Shown: piece by piece, positions 20,632 through 30,939 of the stretch | How the letters are laid out: each line of letters opens with the position of its first letter | How positions within the stretch are numbered: position 1 is the first letter of the stretch | DNA from: Caballeronia ptereochthonis | GTDB lineage: Bacteria > Pseudomonadota > Gammaproteobacteria > Burkholderiales > Burkholderiaceae | NCBI RefSeq assembly: GCF_001545075.1 | Contig: NZ_FCOB02000005.1 | Span: 124,001 to 188,000 of the forward strand | Length of the DNA: 64,000 bases | Direction: 5' to 3' | The notes under the pieces: model-generated | Told to the model about the DNA's origin: nothing | The model's input: the letters and a program-made list of their open reading frames with translations, nothing else | The model's database searches: none | Made by a program: the position numbers and the translations under genes

Positions 20632-22851
20632 ATGACCGAGACCGCCGTCCACGCCGAAACGCTGCCCGAGCCGTCCATCGACGACGCGCTCGCGTTCGTG
20701 CGCGAGCACGCGAAGGACGCGCGGCTCTCGACGGGCGAACTGCTCGCCGAGCACGCCGCCGGCACCGCGCGCATCATGCAGACGCTCAACGTCGATTCGC
20801 ACGCGATCGCCGCGGCGGCGCTCTTCGCGCTGGCGCCGCATCTGGACGATCCCGAGAAGGTGATCACCGAGCGCTTCGGGCCGGAAGTGCAGCGGCTCGT
20901 CGGCGACGTGCGCAAGCTTCTGCGGCTGGGCTCGGTCAGCTCGCGCGCCACGCTCGCGGAATTGCCCGACACGCGCGATGCGCAGGCCGCGCGCCGCGCG
21001 CAGGTCGAAGCGCTGCGCAAGATGCTGCTCGCGTTCGCGCAGGACATCCGCGTCGTGCTCATCAGGCTCGCGTCGCGGGTGCAGACGCTGCGCTATCACG
21101 CCGCGCACAAGCTCGATCCCTCGCCGGACGTGCCGCGCGAGACGCTCGAAATCTACGCGCCGCTCGCCAATCGACTCGGTATCTGGCAACTCAAGTGGGA
21201 ACTCGAGGATCTGTCGTTCCGCTTCGAGGACCCGGTCACGTACAAGCGCATCGCGAAGCTGCTGGACGAGAAGCGTGTCGAGCGCGAGACCTATGTGACC
21301 GAGGCGATCGCGCGCCTGCAGAAGGAACTCGACACCGCGCACATCAAGGCGGAGGTGAGCGGGCGGCCGAAGCACATCTACAGCATCTGGAAGAAGATGC
21401 GCGGCAAGCATCTCGATTTCTCCGAGCTGAACGACGTGCGCGCGTTTCGCGTGATCGTCGGGGACATCAAGGATTGCTACACCGTGCTCGGCATCGTGCA
21501 CAACCTGTGGCAGCCCGTGCCGCGCGAGTTCGACGACTACATCTCGCGCCCCAAGCCCAACGGCTACAAATCGCTGCACACGGTGGTGATCGGCGACGAC
21601 GGCCGCGCGTTCGAAGTGCAGATCCGCACGCAGGAAATGCATCAGTTCGCCGAATACGGCGTGGCCGCGCACTGGCGCTACAAGGAAGCGGGCACGCGCG
21701 GCTACGCGGGCCAGGTGACGGCGAGCGAGAAATACGACGAGAAGATCGCGTGGCTGCGCCAGCTTCTCGCCTGGAAGGACGATGTCGAAGGCGAGCGCCC
21801 GGGCTGGCAGCAACTGCGCGACGCCACGCTCGACGACGACCACATCTACGTGCTCACGCCGCAGGCGCGCGTGATCGCCTTGCCGCAGGGCGCGACCGCC
21901 ATCGATTTCGCGTATCACCTGCACAGCGAGCTGGGACACCGCTGTCGCGGCGCGCGCGTCGACGGCGCGATGGTGCCGCTCAACACGCCGCTGCAGAACG
22001 GCCAGACGGTCGAGATCGTCGCGGTGAAGGAGGGCGGGCCGTCGCGCGACTGGCTCAATCCGCAGCTCGGCTATCTGCACAGCGCGCGGGCGCGGCAGAA
22101 GGTGCGGGCGTGGTTCCATGCGGCGGACGCGGCCGAGAACATCGCGGCGGGACGGACGATCGTCGAAAAGACCTTGCAGCGCGAGGGGAAGACCTCGGTC
22201 AGCCTGGAGCAGCTCGCGACGAAACTCGGCTTCAAGGCGCCGGAAGATCTCTACGCGGCGGTCGCCAAGGAAGAGTTCAGCCTGCGCAACATTGAGCAGG
22301 CGCTCTCCGATACACCGCCGCCCGAGCCTGAGCCGGAAGCGCCCGAACAGTTCGAGAAGCGCAGCAGCGGACAGAGCGTCGCGCACGGCGCATCGACGGG
22401 CGTGCTCGTGGTCGGCGTGGATGCGCTACTCACGCAGCTCGCACGCTGCTGCCGGCCCGCGCCGCCCGATCCGATCGCCGGGTTCGTCACGCGCGGCAAG
22501 GGCATGTCGGTGCACCGCACGGATTGCGAGACGTTCAAGCGCATGGCCCAGCGCTCGCCCGAGCGGGTGCTGCATACGACATGGTCCGCCGACGTGATGA
22601 ACGGCCGCGGGTCGTCCGTGTACCCGGTGGATCTGTCGGTGGAATCGGCCGACCGGCAGGGTTTGCTGCGCGATATCTCCGAAGTGTTCGCGCGCGAGAA
22701 AATCAATGTGATCGGCGTGAAGAGCCAGAGCCGCAGGAACATTGCGTATATGCAGTTCACTGTGGAAGTGTCGAACGCCGCGCAGATTCAGCGCGCGTGC
22801 ACGCTGCTCGGGGAAGTGCAGGGCGTGATTCGCGCGTCGCGGCGCGCCTGA
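20632..22851 (+). CDS. relA: RelA-type (p)ppGpp synthetase
   Basis: A 739-residue Rel/SpoT homologue with a pseudo-hydrolase domain (about 20-180), a synthetase domain (about 210-350), TGS (about 405-465) and ACT at the C-terminus. The synthetase carries EFDD at residues 299-302, the EXDD form of monofunctional RelA enzymes, instead of the RXKD of bifunctional Rel/SpoT. The hydrolase region reads AALFALAPH where active hydrolases have an HD metal pair. It therefore should make alarmone from ribosome stalling but not degrade it; a SpoT is expected elsewhere. Confidence 0.95.
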   Translation: MTETAVHAETLPEPSIDDALAFVREHAKDARLSTGELLAEHAAGTARIMQTLNVDSHAIAAAALFALAPHLDDPEKVITERFGPEVQRLVGDVRKLLRLGSVSSRATLAELPDTRDAQAARRAQVEALRKMLLAFAQDIRVVLIRLASRVQTLRYHAAHKLDPSPDVPRETLEIYAPLANRLGIWQLKWELEDLSFRFEDPVTYKRIAKLLDEKRVERETYVTEAIARLQKELDTAHIKAEVSGRPKHIYSIWKKMRGKHLDFSELNDVRAFRVIVGDIKDCYTVLGIVHNLWQPVPREFDDYISRPKPNGYKSLHTVVIGDDGRAFEVQIRTQEMHQFAEYGVAAHWRYKEAGTRGYAGQVTASEKYDEKIAWLRQLLAWKDDVEGERPGWQQLRDATLDDDHIYVLTPQARVIALPQGATAIDFAYHLHSELGHRCRGARVDGAMVPLNTPLQNGQTVEIVAVKEGGPSRDWLNPQLGYLHSARARQKVRAWFHAADAAENIAAGRTIVEKTLQREGKTSVSLEQLATKLGFKAPEDLYAAVAKEEFSLRNIEQALSDTPPPEPEPEAPEQFEKRSSGQSVAHGASTGVLVVGVDALLTQLARCCRPAPPDPIAGFVTRGKGMSVHRTDCETFKRMAQRSPERVLHTTWSADVMNGRGSSVYPVDLSVESADRQGLLRDISEVFAREKINVIGVKSQSRRNIAYMQFTVEVSNAAQIQRACTLLGEVQGVIRASRRA

Positions 22852-22950
22852 CGGGCGGCTGATTTGTGGCTAAATGCTTGATGCGGCAACGCATTCCACG
22901 AGAAGTTGATCGGATTAGCGAATATTTCTGATTTTTCCGCAGACAAACAC

Positions 22951-22979
22951 TTGCCAAGATCCGAAACGCTCCATATAAT
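22951..22979 (+). promoter_or_regulatory. sigma-70 promoter of tRNA-Val
   Basis: TTGCCA at 22951-22956 and a consensus TATAAT at 22974-22979 are separated by exactly 17 bases, with the tRNA starting 13 bases downstream. Confidence 0.85.
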
Positions 22980-22991
22980 CTCACTTCTTTC

Positions 22992-23068
22992 AGGCTCGTA
23001 GCTCAGCTGGTTAGAGCACCACCTTGACATGGTGGGGGTCGTTGGTTCGAGTCCAATCGAGCCTACCA
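22992..23068 (+). tRNA. tRNA-Val (GAC)
   Basis: A 77-base cloverleaf with acceptor stem AGGCTCG/CGAGCCT, a D-arm with TAGCTCAGCTGGTTAGAGC, an anticodon arm ACCACCTTGACATGGTGG giving anticodon GAC, a T-arm with GGTTCGAGTCC, and an encoded CCA end. The strong promoter lies immediately upstream. Confidence 0.97.
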
Positions 23069-23244
23069 ACGAAAACGAAATTCGGCGAACTCCGGTTCGC
23101 GGGGTTTCAGACCGCAAGAAGCGCTCAGCGCAAAAGGCAAAAAATGGCCCGTCGAACGTTGACCGAAACAACTTCGGAGCGACGCTAGTCGAGGACCTTA
23201 TTCGCCTTCTGCCAAATTGTTTCGCGGTATGTGTGAAAAGTGAA

Positions 23245-23278
23245 TGCGGCCCCTCGATAGCGGGGCCGCATTTTTTTT
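23245..23278 (+). terminator. terminator between tRNA-Val and thrS
   Basis: A perfect 9-bp stem TGCGGCCCC/GGGGCCGCA with an 8-base loop is followed by eight T residues. It closes the tRNA transcript and sits about 80 bases before thrS, so it could also serve as an attenuator for read-through. Confidence 0.88.
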
Positions 23279-23360
23279 GTCTCCCGGTTTTCGAAACGAA
23301 ATCGCGGGGGCAATGCTTAATCGAAATCGCTCGGCGTGCGCCGGCGTCCTGGAGAACGAT

Positions 23361-25268
23361 ATGGTTTCGGTACGTTTGCCTGATGGGTCGGTCCGAAAAT
23401 ACGACCACCCGGTGACCGTCGCGGAAGTCGCGGCATCGATCGGCGCGGGCCTCGCCAAGGCGGCGCTCGCCGGCAAGCTCAACGGCGAACTCGTCGATAC
23501 CTCCTTCCTGATCGACCGCGATTCGTCGCTCGCGATCGTCACCGACAAGGACCCGGAGGGCGTCGATGTCGTGCGGCACTCGACTGCGCACTTGCTGGCG
23601 TACGCGGTGAAGGATCTCTTCCCCGAAGCGCAGGTGACCATCGGACCGGTCATCGATAACGGCTTCTACTACGACTTCTCGTACAGCCGTCCCTTTACGC
23701 CCGAAGATCTGGAAAAGATCGAAAAGCGCATGCAGGAACTCGCCAAGAAGGACGAGCCGGTGTCGCGCCGCATCGTTTCGCGCGACGAGGCGGTCGAGTA
23801 CTTCAAGAGCATCGGCGAGAAGTACAAGGCGGAGATCATCGGTTCCATTCCGGATAGCGACGAGATCAGGCTCTATGCGCACGGCAACTTCATCGACCTG
23901 TGCCGCGGCCCGCACGTGCCGTCCACCGGCAAGCTGAAGGTCTTCAAGCTGATGAAGGTCGCGGGCGCGTACTGGCGCGGTGATTCGAAGAACGAGCAGT
24001 TGCAGCGCATCTACGGCACGGCCTGGACCAAGAAGGAAGATCAGGACGCGTACCTGCACATGCTGGAAGAAGCCGAGAAGCGCGATCACCGCAAGCTCGG
24101 CAAGCAGCTGGACCTGTTCCATCTGCAAGATGAAGCGCCGGGTATGGTGTTCTGGCATCCGAAGGGCTGGTCGCTGTGGCAGCAGGTCGAGCAGTACATG
24201 CGCCGCCGCGTGAACGAGGCGGGCTATCTCGAGATCAAGACCCCGATGGTCATGGACCGTTCGCTCTGGGAAGCGTCGGGCCACTGGCAGAACTATCGTG
24301 AAAACATGTTCACGACCGAGTCGGAGAAGCGCGACTACGCGATCAAGCCGATGAACTGTCCGGGTCACGTGCAGGTGTTCAATCACGGTCTGCGTTCGTA
24401 TCGCGATCTGCCGCTGCGCTACGCGGAATTCGGGTCGTGCCATCGCAACGAGCCGTCGGGCGCGCTGCACGGCCTGATGCGCGTGCGCGGCTTCGTCCAG
24501 GACGATGCGCACATTTTCTGCACGGAAGACCAGTTCATCGCCGAATCGATCGCCTTCAACACCCTCGCGATGAGCGTGTACAAGGATTTCGGGTTCGATC
24601 ACATCGACATCAAGCTGTCGCTGCGTCCCGAGCAGCGCGCGGGCACCGATGAAATCTGGGATCGTGCGGAGCAAGGCCTGCGCGACGCGCTCACCGCCTG
24701 CGGCCTGCAGTGGGAAGAACTCGCGGGCGAGGGCGCGTTCTATGGTCCGAAGATCGAGTACCACATCAAGGACGCGCTCGGCCGTTCCTGGCAGTGCGGC
24801 ACGCTGCAGCTCGACATGGTGCTGCCGGAGCGTCTCGGCGCGGAATACGTCGCCGAGGACAACAGCCGCCGTCGCCCGGTGATGCTCCACCGCGCGATCG
24901 TCGGCTCGATGGAGCGCTTCCTCGGGATTCTGATCGAGCACCATGCTGGTGCAATGCCGCCGTGGCTGGCGCCGACCCAGGCCGTCGTGCTCAATATTGC
25001 CGAAAGTCAGGCGGAATACGCCGCAAATCTGGCCCAATCGTTGCAAAAACAAGGGCTTAGAGTCGAGTGCGATTTGCGCAATGAGAAGATTAGCTATAAA
25101 ATACGCGAGCACACGCTGCAAAAGGTGCCGTATTTGCTGGTTGTCGGCGACAAGGAGCGTGATGCACAAACTGTGGCCGTGCGTGCTCGTGGCGGTGTCG
25201 ATCTGGGCGTGATGCCCGTCGACGCATTTCTCGAGCGCTTGCAGCAGGAAGTGCGGGCGTTCAAGTAA
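23361..25268 (+). CDS. thrS: threonyl-tRNA synthetase
   Basis: Class II synthetase charging tRNA-Thr (635 residues, normal length). An N-terminal TGS domain ([23 protein letters not shown]), the editing domain with [15 protein letters not shown] near residue 73, and catalytic motifs [10 protein letters not shown] and [19 protein letters not shown] are visible, then the anticodon-binding domain. GGAGAACG precedes the ATG at 23361; the frame is open upstream but runs through the terminator hairpin. It heads the thrS-infC-rpmI-rplT cluster. Confidence 0.98.
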   Translation: MVSVRLPDGSVRKYDHPVTVAEVAASIGAGLAKAALAGKLNGELVDTSFLIDRDSSLAIVTDKDPEGVDVVRHSTAHLLAYAVKDLFPEAQVTIGPVIDNGFYYDFSYSRPFTPEDLEKIEKRMQELAKKDEPVSRRIVSRDEAVEYFKSIGEKYKAEIIGSIPDSDEIRLYAHGNFIDLCRGPHVPSTGKLKVFKLMKVAGAYWRGDSKNEQLQRIYGTAWTKKEDQDAYLHMLEEAEKRDHRKLGKQLDLFHLQDEAPGMVFWHPKGWSLWQQVEQYMRRRVNEAGYLEIKTPMVMDRSLWEASGHWQNYRENMFTTESEKRDYAIKPMNCPGHVQVFNHGLRSYRDLPLRYAEFGSCHRNEPSGALHGLMRVRGFVQDDAHIFCTEDQFIAESIAFNTLAMSVYKDFGFDHIDIKLSLRPEQRAGTDEIWDRAEQGLRDALTACGLQWEELAGEGAFYGPKIEYHIKDALGRSWQCGTLQLDMVLPERLGAEYVAEDNSRRRPVMLHRAIVGSMERFLGILIEHHAGAMPPWLAPTQAVVLNIAESQAEYAANLAQSLQKQGLRVECDLRNEKISYKIREHTLQKVPYLLVVGDKERDAQTVAVRARGGVDLGVMPVDAFLERLQQEVRAFK

Positions 25269-25315
25269 GCCACTCGCAGCGCGGCTTGTTTTTTCATTTT
25301 TAGAGGAAACGTAAC

Positions 25316-25849
25316 ATCGCTACTGATAAGTCGTCACATCGCATCAACGGTGAAATTACCGCGCCGGAAGTGCGCTTGGTCGGAGTGGACAACGAGCCGC
25401 TCGGAATCGTGAAGCTGGCCGAGGCTTTCCGCCTGTCGGAACAGCACGACGTGGATCTCGTCGAAATCGCGCCGCAGGCGTCCCCGCCTGTCTGCCGTTT
25501 GATGGACTACGGCAAGTTCAAGTACTCGGAAGCGAAGAAGCAGCACGAGGCGAAGCTCAAGCAGAAGATCGTGCAGGTGAAGGAAGTCAAATTCCGCCCC
25601 GGCACGGATGACGGTGACTACAACGTCAAGCTGCGCAACCTCACGCGCTTCCTTGAAGACGGCGACAAGACGAAAATCACGTTGCGTTTCCGTGGTCGCG
25701 AAATGGCGCACCAGGAAATCGGCATGCGCATGCTCGAACGCCTGAAGTCGGATCTCGACGAATACGGCCAGGTCGAGCAGATGCCGAAGATGGAAGGGCG
25801 CCAGATGATCATGGTGCTTGCCCCGAAGAAGAAGGGTAAGCAAGCATAA
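25316..25849 (+). CDS. infC: translation initiation factor IF-3, ATC start
   Basis: IF-3 (177 residues) checks start-codon pairing on the 30S subunit. The conserved beginning [19 protein letters not shown] is encoded from 25316, preceded by AGAGGA at 25302-25307 with eight bases of spacing. An in-frame TAG at 25301-25303 blocks any earlier start, and no ATG, GTG or TTG occurs in frame until GTG at 25370, which would cut off 18 conserved residues. The start must therefore be ATC. Rare infC starts (AUU in E. coli) allow IF-3 to repress its own translation. The gene is 47 bases after thrS. Confidence 0.95.
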   Translation: MATDKSSHRINGEITAPEVRLVGVDNEPLGIVKLAEAFRLSEQHDVDLVEIAPQASPPVCRLMDYGKFKYSEAKKQHEAKLKQKIVQVKEVKFRPGTDDGDYNVKLRNLTRFLEDGDKTKITLRFRGREMAHQEIGMRMLERLKSDLDEYGQVEQMPKMEGRQMIMVLAPKKKGKQA

Positions 25850-25916
25850 GTAGTGAAGCAATGGATCGCGCGCCGTCGCAAGGCGGCTGGCGCGGCATTG
25901 CCGGCGGTTTCAGAGT

Positions 25917-25967
25917 GGCGTCATTTCGGTGACGCCGCTCATGAAAGGCGGCGGTTCTTCAGAACCG
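25917..25967 (+). promoter_or_regulatory. two hairpins in the infC-rpmI leader
   Basis: Stem one is GGCGTCA/TGACGCC with loop TTTCGG (25917-25936). Stem two is CGGTTC/GAACCG with a 4-base loop (25952-25967). Neither has a T run, so they are not terminators. They lie in the 224-base gap before the L35-L20 genes, where an L20-binding translational operator is known in E. coli; that role here is inferred from position. Confidence 0.5.
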
Positions 25968-26073
25968 TTCGCACACAAGTGGAGCGTGGGTTTCGAAGGG
26001 CGGGCAGGGATCCGACGTGGTTTGATCGGATCAGCCGCACACCCATGACCATCAAATAAACTGGAGTTGTTTC

Positions 26074-26271
26074 ATGCCGAAGATGAAGACCAAGAAGAGC
26101 GCTGCGAAGCGCTTCGTGGTGCGTCCGGGCGGTACCGTCAAGCGCGGTCAAGCGTTCAAGCGCCACATTCTTACCAAGAAAACCACCAAGAACAAACGCC
26201 ATCTGCGTGGCATCACGGCCGTTCACGAGTCTGATCTGAACTCCGTCCGCGCAATGCTGCCGTTCGCCTAA
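26074..26271 (+). CDS. rpmI: 50S ribosomal protein L35
   Basis: A 65-residue basic protein with the L35 start [24 protein letters not shown] and the [14 protein letters not shown] core. It is complete and of normal length. It stands 28 bases before rplT and is co-transcribed and probably translationally coupled with it. Confidence 0.98.
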   Translation: MPKMKTKKSAAKRFVVRPGGTVKRGQAFKRHILTKKTTKNKRHLRGITAVHESDLNSVRAMLPFA

Positions 26272-26299
26272 CCTCAACTAACACTCCAAGGAGAGCAAC

Positions 26300-26659
26300 A
26301 TGCCTCGAGTAAAACGTGGGGTTACCGCACGGGCCCGTCACAAGAAGATCATCGCGCTGGCCAAGGGTTACCGCGGCCGTCGCAATAACGTCTATCGCAT
26401 CGCCAAGCAGGCGGTCATGCGCGCTGGCCAATACGCCTACCGCGATCGCCGCAACAAGAAGCGTGTGTTCCGCGCACTGTGGATCACGCGTATCAACGCT
26501 GCGGTGCGTCAGCACGACATGACCTACAGCGTGTTCATCAACGGCCTGAAGAAGGCTTCGATCGAACTCGACCGCAAGGTGCTGGCTGACATGGCTGTGT
26601 TCGACAAGGCTGCTTTTGCTGCGATCGTGAAGCAGGTGAAAGCCGCCGTTGCAGCCTAA
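26300..26659 (+). CDS. rplT: 50S ribosomal protein L20
   Basis: A 119-residue ribosomal assembly protein that also represses its own operon in several bacteria. The N-terminal basic tail ([20 protein letters not shown]) and the [21 protein letters not shown] core are typical. AAGGAGAGC lies before the ATG. It is followed by a hairpin-rich gap and a terminator before pheS. Confidence 0.98.
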   Translation: MPRVKRGVTARARHKKIIALAKGYRGRRNNVYRIAKQAVMRAGQYAYRDRRNKKRVFRALWITRINAAVRQHDMTYSVFINGLKKASIELDRKVLADMAVFDKAAFAAIVKQVKAAVAA

Positions 26660-26684
26660 TTGCGAAATTAGTACTGCGTGGTTC

Positions 26685-26755
26685 GCCTTCGCGTCACCGG
26701 GTTGTTGACGGTGGTGCGAAGGCAGAAAACGGGGCTCTCACCGAGCCCCGTTTTT
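26685..26755 (+). terminator. hairpin plus terminator between rplT and pheS
   Basis: A long imperfect hairpin at 26685-26723 (GCCTTCGC pairing with GCGAAGGC, continued by TCACC/GGTGG) is followed at once by a 12-bp terminator stem at 26726-26754 (AAAACGGGGCTC/GAGCCCCGTTTT) with five T residues. This ends the L20 transcript or attenuates pheST. Confidence 0.85.
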
Positions 26756-26765
26756 GTTGGTCGGA

Positions 26766-26810
26766 CGGTTTTGCGCATGGCTTGAAGGGCTCAGGACGAG
26801 CGCAAAACCG
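26766..26810 (+). promoter_or_regulatory. 11-bp stem upstream of pheS
   Basis: CGGTTTTGCGC at 26766-26776 pairs perfectly with GCGCAAAACCG at 26800-26810 around a 23-base loop. It lies between the terminator and the pheS start, without a T run, and may be a leader structure or a protein-binding site. Confidence 0.45.
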
Positions 26811-26848
26811 AACCTCAGTTTGAATTTGACGTAGAGAAGATGGGATCA

Positions 26849-27862
26849 ATGGATCTGGATCAGATTGTCGCCGACGCGAAAAGCGCCTTTGAACACGCCA
26901 CCGATGCCAACACGCTCGAAAACGAGAAGGCGCGGTTTCTCGGCAAGTCGGGCGCGCTGACGGAATTGCTGAAGGGTTTGGGCAGGCTCGATCCGGAAGC
27001 GAAGAAGACTGAAGGTGCGCGCATCAATCAGGCAAAGCAGCAGGTCGAAGCCGCGCTGAACGCGCGCCGTCAGGCGCTCGCGGATGCGCTGCTGAACCAG
27101 CGTCTGGCGGCCGAGGCCATCGACGTCACGCTGCCGGGCCGCGGTATGGGCGCGGGTACGCTGCATCCGGTGATGCGCACGTGGGAGCGCGTGGAGCAGG
27201 TGTTCCGCACGATCGGCTTCGACGTCGCCGATGGTCCCGAGATCGAAACCGACTGGTACAACTTCACCGCGTTGAACAGCCCGGAGAATCATCCGGCGCG
27301 TTCGATGCAGGACACTTTCTACGTCGACGGCAAGGATGCCGACGGCCGCCCGCTCTTGCTTCGCACGCACACGAGTCCGATGCAGGTGCGCTACGCGCGC
27401 ATGAACAAGCCGCCGATCAAGGTGATCGTGCCGGGCCGCACGTATCGCGTCGACAGCGACGCCACCCACTCGCCGATGTTCAACCAGGTCGAAGGCCTGT
27501 GGATCGAGGAGAACATCAGCTTCGCCGATCTGAAGGGCGTCTACACCGATTTCCTCAAGAAGTTTTTCGAGCGCGACGACATTCTCGTGCGCTTCCGTCC
27601 GTCGTATTTCCCGTTCACGGAGCCGTCGGCCGAGATCGACATGATGTTCGAGCATGGCAAGAACGCGGGCAAATGGCTGGAAATCTCCGGCTCGGGTCAG
27701 GTGCATCCGACCGTCATCCGCAACATGGGCCTCGACCCGGAGCGCTACATCGGCTTCGCGTTCGGCAGCGGCCTCGAGCGTCTGACCATGCTGCGCTACG
27801 GCGTTCAGGATCTGCGCCTGTTCTTCGAGAACGATCTGCGTTTCCTGCGCCAGTTCGCCTGA
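26849..27862 (+). CDS. pheS: phenylalanyl-tRNA synthetase alpha subunit
   Basis: The catalytic alpha subunit of the alpha2beta2 enzyme. The N-terminal coiled coil is followed by class II motif 2 (around [12 protein letters not shown]) and motif 3 ([18 protein letters not shown]) near the C-terminus. [11 protein letters not shown] from ATG 26849 gives 337 residues, the length I expect for Burkholderia PheS; an in-frame ATG three codons earlier (26840) has AGAGAAG close by and cannot be excluded. pheT follows after about 80 bases. Confidence 0.97.
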   Translation: MDLDQIVADAKSAFEHATDANTLENEKARFLGKSGALTELLKGLGRLDPEAKKTEGARINQAKQQVEAALNARRQALADALLNQRLAAEAIDVTLPGRGMGAGTLHPVMRTWERVEQVFRTIGFDVADGPEIETDWYNFTALNSPENHPARSMQDTFYVDGKDADGRPLLLRTHTSPMQVRYARMNKPPIKVIVPGRTYRVDSDATHSPMFNQVEGLWIEENISFADLKGVYTDFLKKFFERDDILVRFRPSYFPFTEPSAEIDMMFEHGKNAGKWLEISGSGQVHPTVIRNMGLDPERYIGFAFGSGLERLTMLRYGVQDLRLFFENDLRFLRQFA

Positions 27863-27945
27863 TAGCCGCACGCATCGCCCGCGACGTCCGGCTTGCAACG
27901 AAAGAGCCGAACGAGAGACTCCAAACATTTCGAACGTAGACACAC

Positions 27946-30378
27946 ATGCAATTCCCCGAATCCTGGCTCCGCAGTTTCGTCGATCCCAAGCTCTCCACCG
28001 ATGAGCTCGCGCATGCGCTGACGATGGCCGGCCTCGAAGTCGAAGACCTGCGCCCGGTCGCGCCGCCGACCACGAACATCGTGGTCGGGCAGGTGCTCGA
28101 AGTCGCGAAGCATCCGAACGCCGACAAGCTCAATGTCTGCCAGGTCGATGCCGGCACGGGCGAGCGACTGAACATCGTGTGCGGCGCGCCGAACGTGTCG
28201 CCGGGCATCAAGGTGCCGGTCGCGCTCATCGGCGCCGTGTTGCCACCGGTCGAGGCGGGCGGCGAGCCGTTCGCGATCAAGCCGACCAAGCTGCGCGGGG
28301 TCGATAGCCAGGGCATGCTGTGCTCGGCGCGCGAGCTGAAGCTCTCGGAAGATCATAGCGGCCTGCTCATTCTTCCTGCGGACGCGAAGATCGGCCAGGA
28401 CATCCGCGAAGCGCTCAATCTCGACGACACCGTCTTCGAGATCAAGCTCACGCCGAACAAGGCGGATTGCCTCTCGGTATTCGGCGTCGCGCGCGAAACC
28501 GCGGCGATCACCGGCGCGCCGTTGAAGGCGCCCGACATGCCGGCGGTAGAAACGAAGCTCGACGAAAAGCTGCCCGTGAAGATCCTCGCGCCGGACCTGT
28601 GCGGCCGCTTCTCGGGCCGCGTGATTCGTGGCGTGAACGCGCACGCGAAGACGCCGCAATGGATGGTCGAGCGTCTGGAGCGCGCGGGCCAGCGCAGCAT
28701 CTCCGCGCTCGTCGATATCTCCAACTACGTGATGCTCGAACTGGGCCGTCCGTCGCACGTGTTCGATCTCGACAAGATCCACGGCGTGATGGAAGTGCGT
28801 TGGGGCAAGAAGGGCGAGTCGCTCAAGCTGCTCAACGGCAACACCATCGAAGTCGATGAAACCGTTGGCGTGATCGCCGACGATCACCATCTCGAAAGCC
28901 TCGCGGGCATCATGGGCGGCGATAGCACGGCCGTGTCGCTCGACACGACCAACATCTATCTCGAGGCCGCCTTCTGGTGGCCGGACGCGATCCGCGGCCG
29001 CGCGCGCAGGTACAACTTCTCGACCGACGCGGCGCATCGCTTCGAGCGCGGCGTCGATTACTCGACGACCGTCGAGCACATCGAACGCATCTCGCGCCTG
29101 ATCCTCGACATCTGCGGCGGCGAGGCCGGCCCGGTGGACGATCAGATCGTCAACGTGCCCGAGCGCAATCCGGTGTCGATGCGCGTGTCGCGCGCGCATC
29201 GCATCATCGGCGTGGAAATCGGCGCCGAAGAGATCGCGCAAATTTTTACGCGACTGAACCTCGCGTTCGAACGCGACGGCGACACCTTCAAGGTCACGCC
29301 GCCGCCGTATCGATTCGATATCGAGATCGAGGAAGATCTGATCGAGGAAGTGGCGCGCATCTACGGCTTCGAGAAGATTCCGGCACGGCCGCCGGTCGCG
29401 CGCAGCGAAATGCGGATCACGAATGAAACGAAGCGTTCGATCCACACGCTGCGCCACGCGGTCGCCGCGCGCGACTATTCGGAGACGGTCAACTTCAGTT
29501 TCGTCGATGCCGAATGGGAGCAGGATTTCGCCGGCAACGACAATCCGATCAGGCTGCTCAACCCGATCGCGAGCCAGCTTTCGGTCATGCGCACGACTAC
29601 GTTCGGCAGCCTGATCGAAGTGCTGCGCCACAACCTGAACCGCCGCGCCGACCGCATTCGTGTGTTCGAGGCGGGGCGCGTGTTCCATCGCGACGCGAAG
29701 GTGTTGGCGGGCGAGCTGACCGTCGAAGGTTTCGCGCAGCCGAAGATGATCGGCGGCCTCGCTTATGGCCCGGTGGTCGAAGAGCAGTGGGGCGCCGCAT
29801 CGCGCAACGTCGACTTCTTCGACGTGAAGGGCGACGTCGAAGCGCTCTTCGCGCCTGTCGTGCCGCGCTTCGTGAAGGCCGAGCATCCGGCGCTGCATCC
29901 GGGACGCAGCGCGCGTATCGAAGTGGCGGGGCGCGCGGTCGGCTGGATCGGCGAACTGCATCCGCGCTGGCTGCAGAAGTATGACCTGCCCAACGCGCCG
30001 ATCGTCTTCGAAATCGATGCCGAAGCGCTGATGGATCGCGCGCTGCCCGCGCCGGCCGAAGTGTCGAAATTCCCGCCTGTGCGGCGCGATATCGCGGTTG
30101 TCGTAGATCAACACGTTCCGGTTCAGGCGCTTCTCGACGAGTTCGAAAACGCCCGCTCGGAGGCCGCGTGCAAGCACGTTACGAGGGTTGCGCTTTTCGA
30201 TGAATTTCGTCCAAAATCAAATACTTCCGGTGGGTTGGGAGCGCACGAGAAAAGTCTTGCCTTCCGTGTAACGTTGCAAGATACTGGCGGCACGCTTCAG
30301 GACGAAACGGTCGATACGGCCATCAAAACGCTGGTGGATCGTCTGGCTCGAGTACACGGCGCGCGGTTGCGCGGATAG
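27946..30378 (+). CDS. pheT: phenylalanyl-tRNA synthetase beta subunit
   Basis: An 810-residue bacterial beta subunit. It has the tRNA-binding EMAP-like domain at about 39-149 ([24 protein letters not shown]), the B3/B4 editing domain, a B5 domain, the catalytic-like core and a C-terminal ferredoxin-fold anticodon-binding domain ([18 protein letters not shown]). All domains are intact. It overlaps no neighbour and precedes ihfA by about 65 bases. Confidence 0.98.
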   Translation: MQFPESWLRSFVDPKLSTDELAHALTMAGLEVEDLRPVAPPTTNIVVGQVLEVAKHPNADKLNVCQVDAGTGERLNIVCGAPNVSPGIKVPVALIGAVLPPVEAGGEPFAIKPTKLRGVDSQGMLCSARELKLSEDHSGLLILPADAKIGQDIREALNLDDTVFEIKLTPNKADCLSVFGVARETAAITGAPLKAPDMPAVETKLDEKLPVKILAPDLCGRFSGRVIRGVNAHAKTPQWMVERLERAGQRSISALVDISNYVMLELGRPSHVFDLDKIHGVMEVRWGKKGESLKLLNGNTIEVDETVGVIADDHHLESLAGIMGGDSTAVSLDTTNIYLEAAFWWPDAIRGRARRYNFSTDAAHRFERGVDYSTTVEHIERISRLILDICGGEAGPVDDQIVNVPERNPVSMRVSRAHRIIGVEIGAEEIAQIFTRLNLAFERDGDTFKVTPPPYRFDIEIEEDLIEEVARIYGFEKIPARPPVARSEMRITNETKRSIHTLRHAVAARDYSETVNFSFVDAEWEQDFAGNDNPIRLLNPIASQLSVMRTTTFGSLIEVLRHNLNRRADRIRVFEAGRVFHRDAKVLAGELTVEGFAQPKMIGGLAYGPVVEEQWGAASRNVDFFDVKGDVEALFAPVVPRFVKAEHPALHPGRSARIEVAGRAVGWIGELHPRWLQKYDLPNAPIVFEIDAEALMDRALPAPAEVSKFPPVRRDIAVVVDQHVPVQALLDEFENARSEAACKHVTRVALFDEFRPKSNTSGGLGAHEKSLAFRVTLQDTGGTLQDETVDTAIKTLVDRLARVHGARLRG

Positions 30379-30442
30379 CCTGCAGTTGGCCGGTCCGTCT
30401 TAATCGCCAAGTCTTAAACGTGTTAGGCGCCGTTTTACCGAT

Positions 30443-30853
30443 ATGAACCAAATGAACTCGAGTGATTTCGAAGCCCTTCTTTCGGCGCAGCGCAGCGCCA
30501 TGACCCGAGATACCACGACTTCGAACGGCGGCGCGTCCGGTGACATGCCGACGCTCACGAAAGCCGAACTGGCGGAGATGCTGTTCGACCACGTCGGTCT
30601 GAACAAGCGCGAGGCGAAAGACATGGTCGAAGCCTTCTTCGAAGTCATTCGCGATGCGCTGGAGAGCGGCGAGAGCGTCAAGCTTTCCGGATTCGGTAAT
30701 TTTCAACTGCGCGACAAACCTCAGCGTCCGGGCCGCAACCCGAAGACGGGCGAGGCCATTCCCATTGCCGCGCGGCGGGTCGTCACGTTTCATGCAAGTC
30801 AGAAGCTGAAGGCGCTGGTCGAAACGGGAGCAGAGACGGATCTCGCACGCTGA
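30443..30853 (+). CDS. ihfA: integration host factor subunit alpha
   Basis: A DNA-bending HU/IHF family protein. The fold runs from [23 protein letters not shown] (about residue 36) to the DNA-contacting arm [20 protein letters not shown]. It is 136 residues long because of an N-terminal extension of about 35 residues ([18 protein letters not shown]), which is a family feature in Burkholderiaceae rather than a start error. The pheT-ihfA-merR order is conserved among proteobacteria. Confidence 0.95.
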   Translation: MNQMNSSDFEALLSAQRSAMTRDTTTSNGGASGDMPTLTKAELAEMLFDHVGLNKREAKDMVEAFFEVIRDALESGESVKLSGFGNFQLRDKPQRPGRNPKTGEAIPIAARRVVTFHASQKLKALVETGAETDLAR

Positions 30854-30939
30854 TCCGTTCAGGCGCGGCATCGATCGCGCGCTCCGCTGCTGGCCACCGC
30901 GCTTCAATCGACATCACCTACCACGATGGTTGATCGACG

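Noticed and set aside
23085..23100. GCGAAC-TCCG-GTTCGC hairpin just after tRNA-Val
   Set aside because: No T run follows; the true terminator is at 23245. It may be a processing feature but is not called.
23029..23415. Open frame beginning MVGVVGSSPIEPT
   Set aside because: It starts inside tRNA-Val, crosses the terminator at 23245 and overlaps thrS in another frame.
25853..26059. A 68-codon frame between infC and rpmI
   Set aside because: No ribosome site, no protein-like composition, and it contains the hairpins assigned to the leader.
27805..30177. A 790-codon open frame opposite pheT
   Set aside because: Arg/His/Asp-rich composition typical of the antisense of high-GC genes; pheT is unmistakable on the other strand.
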